A stretch of 64,000 nucleotides of DNA, from the NCBI RefSeq assembly GCF_001563265.1, contig NZ_CP005083.1:2855001-2919000 (forward strand). The letters are read 5' to 3'. Shown in pieces: positions 55,038 to 64,000 of the stretch. The translations under genes were made by a program, and so were the position numbers. The DNA comes from Sphingobium sp. TKS (lineage in GTDB: Bacteria; Pseudomonadota; Alphaproteobacteria; Sphingomonadales; Sphingomonadaceae). Below the pieces are notes generated by a model, which searched no databases, was not told the origin of the DNA, and was given only the letters and a program-made list of their open reading frames with translations. Numbering within the stretch: the stretch's first letter is position 1; each line of letters starts with the position of its first letter.

Positions 55038-55352
55038 ATGCGAATGATGCGGTTCAGACTGATAGCAGGGCTGGGAGCCATGGCGGCACTTTCCGTCACG
55101 AATCCCACCGCTTATGCCAGCAGCCAGCGCGACGAGCAGGATGCCGCGCGGCGGGCCATGCTGGACGGACAGGTCATGCCCTTTTCCGTCATCAAGCGCC
55201 GGGTCGACGCCGCCATGAACGGCGCCACCTATCTGGGCAGTGAGTTCAACCCCTCCACCAACCGATATCGCCTGAAATATGTGAAGGACGGCAAGGTGCT
55301 ATGGGTTGATGCGGACGGTCGCACGGGCGATATAATCGGCTGGGCGCGTTAA
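55038..55352 (+). CDS. Exported PepSY-like protein
   Basis: A 104-residue protein with a signal peptide (cleavage near NPTAYAS-S) and one small PepSY-like domain (SVIKRRVDAAMNGATYLGSEFN...YRLKYVKDGKVLWVDADGRTGDI). Such proteins often sit beside sensor kinases and may bind or restrain them. It lies 46 bases before the response regulator. The start could also be the ATG at 55044. Confidence 0.78.
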   Translation: MRMMRFRLIAGLGAMAALSVTNPTAYASSQRDEQDAARRAMLDGQVMPFSVIKRRVDAAMNGATYLGSEFNPSTNRYRLKYVKDGKVLWVDADGRTGDIIGWAR

Positions 55353-55398
55353 GTGCGCGCCGCCTGACCTTTGGGCACAACAACAGAAACGGGGCCAT

Positions 55399-56064
55399 AT
55401 GCGTCTGCTGATCGTCGAAGATGAACCTAGCCTCGGGCAACAGCTCCGCAATACGCTGGAGGGCGCGGGTTACGCCGTGGATCTGGCCGACGATGGCGAG
55501 GACGGACATTTTCTGGGCGCGACCGAAAGCTATGACGCGGTGGTGCTGGATCTGGGCCTGCCGACCATCGACGGCCTGACAGTGCTGGACCGCTGGCGCA
55601 AGGAAGGCCGCAGTTTTCCGGTGCTGGTGCTGACCGCGCGCGATAGCTGGTCGGACAAGGTGGCGGGGCTGGACGCTGGCGCGGACGACTATCTCGCCAA
55701 GCCCTTTCAGAGCGAGGAACTGATCGCCCGCCTGCGCGCGCTCATTCGCCGCGCTTCGGGCAATGCGTCGAGCGAGCTGACCGCCGGTGACGTGCGGCTG
55801 GACACGCGATCGGGCAAGGTGACGCTGAAGGGCGAGCCGGTGAAGCTCACCGCGCAGGAATATAAGCTGCTCTCCTACCTGCTCCACCACAAGGGCAAGG
55901 TGGTGAGCCGCACCGAGTTGATCGAACATATTTACGACCAGGATTTCGACCGCGATTCCAACACGATCGAAGTGTTCGTGACGCGCATCCGCAAGAAGCT
56001 GGGCGCCGACGTCATCACGACGATCCGTGGCCTGGGCTACAGCCTCGACGAACCGGGACGGTAA
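55399..56064 (+). CDS. OmpR/PhoB-type response regulator (FeuP-like)
   Basis: A 221-residue regulator: a receiver with D51 (VVLDLGLP) and the KPF motif, plus a C-terminal winged helix (about 125-219). Together with the kinase and the small PepSY gene it resembles the FeuP-FeuQ/PhoPQ layout of rhizobia, where the input is osmotic or divalent-cation related. The signal here is unknown. Confidence 0.9.
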   Translation: MRLLIVEDEPSLGQQLRNTLEGAGYAVDLADDGEDGHFLGATESYDAVVLDLGLPTIDGLTVLDRWRKEGRSFPVLVLTARDSWSDKVAGLDAGADDYLAKPFQSEELIARLRALIRRASGNASSELTAGDVRLDTRSGKVTLKGEPVKLTAQEYKLLSYLLHHKGKVVSRTELIEHIYDQDFDRDSNTIEVFVTRIRKKLGADVITTIRGLGYSLDEPGR

Positions 56065-56090
56065 TTGGGGCCGAGGTTCCGGCGCCTGCG

Positions 56091-57452
56091 ATGACCGATC
56101 CCCACGCTCCTTCCCAGGTTCTCTCCACCGGCTCGCTGAGCCGCCGCATGATCGGCATTGCCGCGCTGTGGATCAGCCTGCTGCTGCTGGGCGGCGGGCT
56201 GGCGCTGGACCGCGTGCTGTCCGACGCGATCACGCGCAATTTCGACGACGGGATGAACTATGTCCTGACCGCCATGATCGCATCGGCGGAAATCGGCCCG
56301 GATGGCGAAGTATTGTTCAACCGCGAACCCGCCGACCAGCGGTTCCTGGAGCCCAATAGCGGCATTTACTACCAGATCAGCGGCAAGGGGCACGAGGATT
56401 GGCGGTCGCGGTCGCTGTGGGACCGGGCGCTCAAGGTCAATCCCGAGCATCATGACGACGCCCCGCACATTTATGACAGCAACCAGTTTCCTGGCGAAGA
56501 TCTGCGCGTCATGGAGCGTAGCATCATCCTGCCGGGGTCGGATACGCGCTGGATGTTCATGGTGGCGCAGGCGCGCGAAGGGCTGGACGCGCAGATCAAG
56601 ACATTGCGGTCGACCCTGTTCGAAAGCTTCGCGCTGCTGGCCCTGGGGCTGATCGTGCTGGCGACGTTGCAGACGCTTTACGGGCTGCGGCCGCTGCGCA
56701 AGGTGCGGCATGAGATCGTGCGGATGCGGGCGGGCGAGAAGAATCGCGTGACCGAGCCGATGCCCGCCGAAGTCCTGCCCATGGTCGAGGAACTGAACGC
56801 CCTGCTCGCCCATAATGAGCGGCAGGCGGAGGAAGCGCGAACCCATGCGGGCAATCTCGCCCATGCGCTGAAAACGCCGCTGACCGTGATCATGAACGCC
56901 GCCACCGCGCAATCGCCCGATCTGGGCGACACGGTGATCCGCGAAGCGACGACGATGCGGCGGCAGGTCGACCACCACCTCGCCCGCGCCCGCGCCGTGG
57001 GGCGGCGCGGCGCGGCGCACAGCCGGGCGGAGGTGTGGGCCAGCCTGGATGCGGTCGAGCGCGCGGTACAGCGGCTCTATCCGGATGTGCGGATCGACAT
57101 GGATGGCGACAAGGAGGCCGCCGTACGTGTCGAGCGGCAGGATCTGGACGAGATGCTGGGCAATCTGGTCGAGAATGCCGCCAAATATGGCGGCGGCAGC
57201 GTGTTCGCGACCGTCGGGCGCCGGGGATCGATGATTGAAATCCTGGTCGAGGATGACGGGACGGGCATTGCCAAGGCGGACCGCACGCGCATTTTCGACC
57301 GGGGCGTCCGGCTCGATTCGGGAAAGCCGGGCACCGGCCTTGGCCTGGCCATCGTGCGCGATGTCGCGGAAATCTATGGCGGGTCGGTCGCGCTGGAAGA
57401 AAGCGAGGATCTGGGCGGCGCGATGGTCCGGCTGCGGCTGCCTGCCGCCTGA
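56091..57452 (+). CDS. Membrane sensor histidine kinase (FeuQ/PhoQ-like)
   Basis: A 453-residue kinase. Helices at about 19-40 and 178-198 bracket a periplasmic sensor domain of about 135 residues; then come a HAMP-like linker, H258 (NLAHALKTPL) and an ATPase domain ending VRLRLPAA. The sensor is rich in acidic residues, in keeping with cation sensing as in PhoQ. It follows the regulator by 26 bases, and its stop overlaps the DUF454 start by one base. Confidence 0.9.
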   Translation: MTDPHAPSQVLSTGSLSRRMIGIAALWISLLLLGGGLALDRVLSDAITRNFDDGMNYVLTAMIASAEIGPDGEVLFNREPADQRFLEPNSGIYYQISGKGHEDWRSRSLWDRALKVNPEHHDDAPHIYDSNQFPGEDLRVMERSIILPGSDTRWMFMVAQAREGLDAQIKTLRSTLFESFALLALGLIVLATLQTLYGLRPLRKVRHEIVRMRAGEKNRVTEPMPAEVLPMVEELNALLAHNERQAEEARTHAGNLAHALKTPLTVIMNAATAQSPDLGDTVIREATTMRRQVDHHLARARAVGRRGAAHSRAEVWASLDAVERAVQRLYPDVRIDMDGDKEAAVRVERQDLDEMLGNLVENAAKYGGGSVFATVGRRGSMIEILVEDDGTGIAKADRTRIFDRGVRLDSGKPGTGLGLAIVRDVAEIYGGSVALEESEDLGGAMVRLRLPAA

Positions 57453-57802
57453 TGCGGCGGCCTTTCTATCTGGTTGGCGGGTTCCTGTCGCTCGGACTGG
57501 GGACGATCGGAGCCTTTCTGCCGCTCCTGCCGACCGTGCCTTTCATGATTTTGGCGGCCTTTTGCTTTGCGCGGTCGAGCCCGGCGCTGGAGGCGCAACT
57601 GCTTGAGCATCGCCATTTCGGATCGCATATCCGCCGCTGGCGGGAGAAGGGCGCGATCAGTCGGCGGGGGAAGAAGGCGGCATTGGCGGCCTTTGCGTTC
57701 AGCGTGGTGCTCGCGTTGGTATTTTCGCCTTTTCCATGGTTCCTGCTACCGATCGCAGCGGCACTGATCGGCGGAACCTGGATATGGACGCGGCCGGAAT
57801 AA
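57452..57802 (+). CDS. DUF454 (YbaN-like) small membrane protein
   Basis: A 116-residue membrane protein with the DUF454 signature GTIGAFLPLLPTVPFMILAAFCFARSSP and a later I..W...GAIS segment. It has about three to four helices. Its function is unknown. A TGATG overlap couples it to the sensor kinase. It converges on phaZ with a 32-base gap and no evident terminator. Confidence 0.87.
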   Translation: MRRPFYLVGGFLSLGLGTIGAFLPLLPTVPFMILAAFCFARSSPALEAQLLEHRHFGSHIRRWREKGAISRRGKKAALAAFAFSVVLALVFSPFPWFLLPIAAALIGGTWIWTRPE

Positions 57803-57834
57803 AAAGCCCGGAAACTTGCGTAACGCCGTGCCGA

Positions 57835-59058
57835 TCAGTTCATCGCCAGGATCATGTTCCGCACCTGCGGATAGACCTGCTTTTCCCATTTGCTGCCGGA
57901 AAACACGCCATAATGGCCGACGCCAGGCTGGAGATGATGGCGCTTCAGATGCGGGCGCAGGCCCGTGCAGAGCGCATGGGCGGCCGCCGTCTGGCCCACG
58001 GCGCAGACATCGTCCTTTTCGCCCTCGACGGTCAGCAGGGCGGTGTTGCGGATCGCGCCCGGATTGACCTTCCGCCCGCGATAGGTGAGTTCGCCCTTCG
58101 CCAGTAAGGTCCGCTGAAACACCTTGTCCACGGTTTCGAGGTAGAATTCCGCCGTCATGTCGAGCACGGCGAAATATTCCTGGTAGAAGGTCTTGATCTT
58201 GTCGGCCTCCACCTGCTTGCCGTCGGCCAGCAATTGGTAAAGTTCGCGATGCGCCGCGCCGTGCCGATCCATGTTCATCGACATGAAGGCGGAAAGCTGA
58301 AGAAAACCGGGATAGACCCGCCGACCACGCCCCGGATAGCGCATCGGCACCATGCTGATCAGATTTTCCTCGAACCATTCGATCGACTGATCATTGGCGA
58401 GTTCGTTGACCACCGTGGGCGCGGCGCGCGTGTCGATCGGCCCGCCCATCAGCGTCATGGAACGCGGGGTTGCGGGATCCTTGTCCTCCGCCATGATCGA
58501 CACCGCCGCCATTGCCGGAACGCAGGGTTGGCATACCGACACCAGATGCGACCCCGGCCCCAGTTCCTGCATGAAGGTCATGATATAATCGACATAATCG
58601 TCGAAACCGAAGCGCCCGGCGCTCAGCGGCACGTCGCGGGCGTTCTTCCAGTCGGTGATGTAGACGTCATGGTCGCGGAGCAGGGTCTGGCAGGTGTTGC
58701 GCAGCAAGGTCGCGAAATGGCCGGACATGGGCGCTACCACCAGCACCTTGGGCTGGGCGGTCTCCACATCGTCCTTCGCGAAGTGCAGCAGGTTGCCAAA
58801 GGGCAGGTCCAGCGCCACTTCTTCCCGAACGGAGACGACCGCATTGCCGCTGTGCACCTCCGTTATTCCATAGGCCGGGCGGCGATGCGTCAATTTCGCG
58901 CCCTGGAAAACATCCATCAGGGCGAACATGCGGCGCGGCACGGGCCAATCCCCGGCGGGACCCATCCTGTCCTTGAACGAAAGAGCGATCTGAGCACCGA
59001 ATCGCGCGGGGGCCATCATGTCGTTCCAGGCCTGATAACCACTATATAGCATCATCAT
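57835..59058 (-). CDS. phaZ: Intracellular polyhydroxyalkanoate depolymerase
   Basis: A 407-residue granule-bound depolymerase (Ralstonia PhaZ1 type) releasing hydroxybutyrate from storage polymer. It has the MLYSGYQAWNDMMAPAR start, a thiol nucleophile in place of serine (C176 in VSVCQPC), and a late histidine in GVGHYGVFSGSKW. The start is taken as the first of three tandem ATGs. No PHA synthase or phasin is nearby. Confidence 0.9.
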   Translation of the reverse strand: MMMLYSGYQAWNDMMAPARFGAQIALSFKDRMGPAGDWPVPRRMFALMDVFQGAKLTHRRPAYGITEVHSGNAVVSVREEVALDLPFGNLLHFAKDDVETAQPKVLVVAPMSGHFATLLRNTCQTLLRDHDVYITDWKNARDVPLSAGRFGFDDYVDYIMTFMQELGPGSHLVSVCQPCVPAMAAVSIMAEDKDPATPRSMTLMGGPIDTRAAPTVVNELANDQSIEWFEENLISMVPMRYPGRGRRVYPGFLQLSAFMSMNMDRHGAAHRELYQLLADGKQVEADKIKTFYQEYFAVLDMTAEFYLETVDKVFQRTLLAKGELTYRGRKVNPGAIRNTALLTVEGEKDDVCAVGQTAAAHALCTGLRPHLKRHHLQPGVGHYGVFSGSKWEKQVYPQVRNMILAMN

Positions 59059-59104
59059 TTTGCTCAAAATGCGTCCTAAGCTCTTCCGGCACCGATTCGG
59101 CCAT

Positions 59105-59123
59105 CTGTACAATCGTTATACAG
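59105..59123. promoter_or_regulatory. Short inverted repeat in the phaZ-gst spacer
   Basis: CTGTA-N9-TACAG, a perfect 5-bp dyad in the divergent spacer between phaZ and the glutathione transferase gene. It is a possible operator for either gene. The arm is short, so chance is a real alternative. Confidence 0.3.
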
Positions 59124-59185
59124 CTTTTCGATATTGCACCGCATCATGATTGATGGAAACATAGAGACGAAGCGGGAGGATTGCC

Positions 59186-59842
59186 ATGGCCGACGCCGAA
59201 TTAACCATTTCCAGCAAGACTTATTCATCCTGGTCCCTGCGTGGATGGCTGTTGTGCCGTCTGGCGGGCCTGAAGGTCGTGGAAAAAACGATCGCGCTCG
59301 ATGATCCTGAAAACAGGGCGGAATTGCTGCTCTTGTCGCCTTCCGTGCTGGTGCCGCGGCTGACCCACGAAGGGGCGAGCGTATGGGATACGCTCGCAAT
59401 CGCGGAATATCTGCATGAGCTTTATCCGCATGCCGGGCTCTATCCGGCGGATCGGATCGCCCGCGCGCATTGCCGTTCGGTTTCGGGCGAGATTCATTCC
59501 GGCTTCATCAACCTGCGGTCCGCCCTGCCCATGAACCTGAAGGTCAGGCATGAGAAATTTCCCGTCTTTTCAGGCGCCAAGCAAGACATTGAGCGGATCG
59601 AGGAGATCTGGACCGAATGCCTGAACGCCTATGGCGGTCCCTGGCTGTTCGGGGAACGGCCGACCGTGGCCGATGCGATGTTCGCACCGGTGGCGCAGCG
59701 TTTCCTGACCTATGCCGTAGCGCTGTCGTCCAAATCCGCCGCCTATTGCAACTGGAGCAACGACTGGGATCTGATGCGCGAGTGGATCGACGCGGCGCGC
59801 AAGGAGAAGGACGAGGTCGAGGAACTGGAAGTCGAGTTTTAG
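59186..59842 (+). CDS. Glutathione S-transferase family protein
   Basis: A 218-residue protein with an N-terminal thioredoxin-like domain (SSKTYSSWSLRGWLLCRLAGL; S-S at the expected catalytic position; VPRLTHEG at the cis-proline) and an all-helical C-terminal domain with a WLFGERPTVADAMFAP motif. The stop codon TAG (59840-59842) coincides with the left end of an inverted-repeat element, so the original C-terminus may have been altered by the insertion. Confidence 0.88.
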   Translation: MADAELTISSKTYSSWSLRGWLLCRLAGLKVVEKTIALDDPENRAELLLLSPSVLVPRLTHEGASVWDTLAIAEYLHELYPHAGLYPADRIARAHCRSVSGEIHSGFINLRSALPMNLKVRHEKFPVFSGAKQDIERIEEIWTECLNAYGGPWLFGERPTVADAMFAPVAQRFLTYAVALSSKSAAYCNWSNDWDLMREWIDAARKEKDEVEELEVEF

Positions 59843-59985
59843 GGCCAATCGACATTCAGCCCTGACGGCCTGCAAATGGCGCTTTTCCGTGCTTCCGGTG
59901 CTCACGTACTTTTAGTACGCTGCGCTCCAGGTCACGAAAAACCACCATTTTCGGCACGTCATCATCTGAATGTCGATTGGCCCTA
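59840..59985. mobile_element. MITE-like element with 19-bp perfect terminal inverted repeats
   Basis: A 146-base non-coding element. The ends TAGGGCCAATCGACATTCA (59840-59858) and its exact reverse complement (59967-59985) flank an interior that folds further: AAATGG/CCATTT, TTTCCGTG/CACGAAAA and GTACT/AGTAC around a TTT centre. The ends can be read as TA target duplications plus 17-bp repeats, the signature of IS630/mariner-derived MITEs. It supplies the stop codon of the glutathione transferase gene and ends 3 bases before the last codon of the converging amidotransferase gene. Confidence 0.8.
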
Positions 59986-59988
59986 GGC

Positions 59989-60690
59989 CTAGCTCTCGAT
60001 CCCGCTCAACCATTCGGCAATCATTGCGCGACCGGCGGCGACGGCGCCGGGGCCATGATCGGCATGGTCCTGCCGCAGGGCGATGCCGCATTGCTTCGCT
60101 ATGTCGAGATCGGCCCAGAAATGTGTGAGCCAGTCCTCAAAGCGCGGGTCTTCGCCCATTTCCGCGTGGAATTGCAGCGCAAGCAGGTTGCGTCCCCGGC
60201 GGAACGCCTGATGCGCGTAATTATCGGTTGAGGCGAGCAGGTCGACACCGGCGGGCAAGTCGAATGTGTCGCTGTGCCAGTGCAGCACCGGCACATCCTC
60301 CAGATGACGAAGCGGGGAATCGGCCCCCGCCCCGTTCAACCTGACCGGCGCGAAGCCCAGTTCCATATGACCGCCGGGATAGACGGGGGCGCCCAGAGCC
60401 GCGGCGATCATCTGGCTGCCGAGGCAAACGCCGAGCGTCGGCAAATCCTGCTCCAGCCGGGCGGCGAGCTTTTCGATCTGGTGGGGTATCCAGGGGTGAA
60501 TGTCATGCTCATAGACGCCCATCGGGCCGCCCATCATGATCAGCAGGTCGGGCGTGCACAGGTCGGCATCGAAAAAATCAGGACTGGCGACGTCAATCCG
60601 CTCGATCTCAAAGCCTGCGGCCTCGATCGGCTGGAGATACCCCGCCGCTCCTTCGCGCGGCACATGACGGACGATCAGCGCTTTCTTCAT
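59989..60690 (-). CDS. Class I glutamine amidotransferase-like protein
   Basis: A 233-residue triad-type GATase1 domain with nucleophile C89 (GVCLGSQ) and H175/E177 (LQFHAE). It stands alone, like GuaA-domain proteins of the YfeJ/GMP synthase-like group, and may hydrolyse gamma-glutamyl compounds instead of feeding ammonia to a synthetase. The ATG at 60690 is used; a 71-residue upstream extension is not credible. Confidence 0.87.
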   Translation of the reverse strand: MKKALIVRHVPREGAAGYLQPIEAAGFEIERIDVASPDFFDADLCTPDLLIMMGGPMGVYEHDIHPWIPHQIEKLAARLEQDLPTLGVCLGSQMIAAALGAPVYPGGHMELGFAPVRLNGAGADSPLRHLEDVPVLHWHSDTFDLPAGVDLLASTDNYAHQAFRRGRNLLALQFHAEMGEDPRFEDWLTHFWADLDIAKQCGIALRQDHADHGPGAVAAGRAMIAEWLSGIES

Positions 60691-60761
60691 CTCTACCGCG
60701 TTGGTAGCCAAATGAATCGCCGGCCGCCACCCCAGCCTTTCTTGGCTTTGCGAAATAACTG

Positions 60762-61010
60762 CTATGGGCGCGCGACCCGACGGATGCGCCAGAGCGCGGC
60801 GAAGCCGATGCCGCTCCAGATGATATTGAGCACCATCGAGGGGATGGCGCCATGCCACCAGGTGTTGAGGACGAAGAAGGCCGCGCCGAGCGCGTTCATC
60901 CATTGGAAGGCCGGTGATCCGCCGGAAAGGCGGCCGGTCGAGACGAGGATATAAGCGCCCAGGACGAGGATCGCGCCAAGCCAGCCGACGGCTTCCACAA
61001 GGATGGTCAA
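60762..61010 (-). CDS. Small three-helix membrane protein (CBU_0592-like)
   Basis: An 82-residue membrane protein with three helices (WLGAILVLGAYILVS; FQWMNALGAAFFVLNTWW; MVLNIIWSGIGFAALW), matching the CBU_0592-like small-protein family. Its function is unknown. It lies just downstream of the acnA terminator and so needs its own promoter or read-through. Confidence 0.75.
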   Translation of the reverse strand: MTILVEAVGWLGAILVLGAYILVSTGRLSGGSPAFQWMNALGAAFFVLNTWWHGAIPSMVLNIIWSGIGFAALWRIRRVARP

Positions 61011-61033
61011 GATCGTGTCCCCAAAAAAGAAAG

Positions 61034-61061
61034 GGGCCGCCTCCTTTGCGGGAGGCGGCCC
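61034..61061 (-). terminator. Intrinsic terminator of acnA
   Basis: A perfect 11-bp G/C-rich stem (GGGCCGCCTCC, mirrored) with a 6-base loop, followed on the minus strand by CTTTCTTTTTT. It begins 30 bases past the acnA stop. Confidence 0.92.
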
Positions 61062-61090
61062 TTCTTTCCTTATCTCAGCGCTTCAGCCGA

Positions 61091-63760
<2,670 letters not shown>

Positions 63761-64000
63761 GAGTCGTGCGTCTCCTCGCAGTGCCCCGACCATGCGAAGG
63801 CAGGATGACGCAGTTCCACCAGAGGCTCGCCGGACGGCGGAAAACTACCGAACGGAAAGGTGGCGGGATGCGCCCCAACTCACGGCCGAAGCGGGTATGT
63901 CCCGATGCGCGCCGCCATAGCGCCTGCGCGCCTCAAGTCAAATGCGAAGGCGCGAAAATGGGACAGTGGCCGGAATCTTTCTTGTAGACGCGATCATCCG
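63761..64000. other. Upstream region of acnA; no gene recognised
   Basis: 240 bases to the window edge. Frames here are short and lack ribosome-binding sites. The acnA promoter must lie here, but I could not pick a convincing -35/-10 pair. A divergent gene may begin just beyond 64000. Confidence 0.5.

Overview
The window is a stretch of ordinary-looking chromosome from a GC-rich alphaproteobacterium, most likely a sphingomonad (Sphingobium or a close relative). The reasons are the gene content and order, the Mg-type HemB without zinc cysteines, a RegB/RegA pair, EcfG-like (GGAAC-N16-CGTT) stress promoters, and several families of small palindromic repeats of the kind that litter sphingomonad genomes. 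I see no prophage, integrase, transposase gene, CRISPR array, secretion cluster or plasmid functions. Coding density is very high, many neighbours overlap by 1-14 bases, and the long antisense ORFs are shadows.

Layout. 0.1-8.1 kb: gamma-carbonic anhydrase, hemB, a glyoxalase-fold protein, an M28 peptidase, a GIN-domain protein, an Amt transporter with a glycosyltransferase, and an MFS symporter. 8.3-15.1 kb: one tightly overlapping operon with cyoABCD (quinol oxidase), a SURF1 assembly factor and the redox-sensing pair regB-regA, ended by a convergent tRNA-Gly. 15.3-20.5 kb: a tandem-PAS hybrid kinase behind an EcfG-like promoter, an alpha/beta hydrolase, nitronate monooxygenase, a DUF2794 protein and cysE. 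20.7-25.5 kb: a TauE/SafE exporter, oxyR, moaE-moaD-pgsA and an LplT-like lipid transporter. 25.5-33.7 kb: a bifunctional penicillin-binding protein, an IscU-like protein lacking its third cysteine, a KefB/C-like antiporter, DUF423, a Fur-family regulator, dxs, and a small SRPBCC-arsR operon with two matching operator-like palindromes.

33.7-41.7 kb: a minus-strand run purE-purK-folA-ribF-ileS-lspA-lipoprotein, plus gpmA. The ileS gene carries an in-frame palindromic repeat insertion. 41.8-50.9 kb: sppA, rnr, a MATE exporter, DUF808, and a group of small proteins around two divergent EcfG-like promoters. 50.9-57.8 kb: glutathione peroxidase, a VIT-family transporter, a Uup-like ABC-F protein, a SIMPL protein and a PepSY/response regulator/kinase set. 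57.8-64 kb: PHA depolymerase, a glutathione transferase whose stop codon lies in a MITE-like element, a class I amidotransferase, a small membrane protein and acnA.

How it works together. The clearest unit is the oxidase operon, which encodes a terminal oxidase, its assembly factor and a two-component system expected to sense the quinone pool that the oxidase drains. The most unusual observations are small-scale: the ileS palindrome insertion, the MITE that ends a gene, three stress-sigma promoter candidates, and the arsR operators that flank a promoter and overlap a ribosome-binding site.
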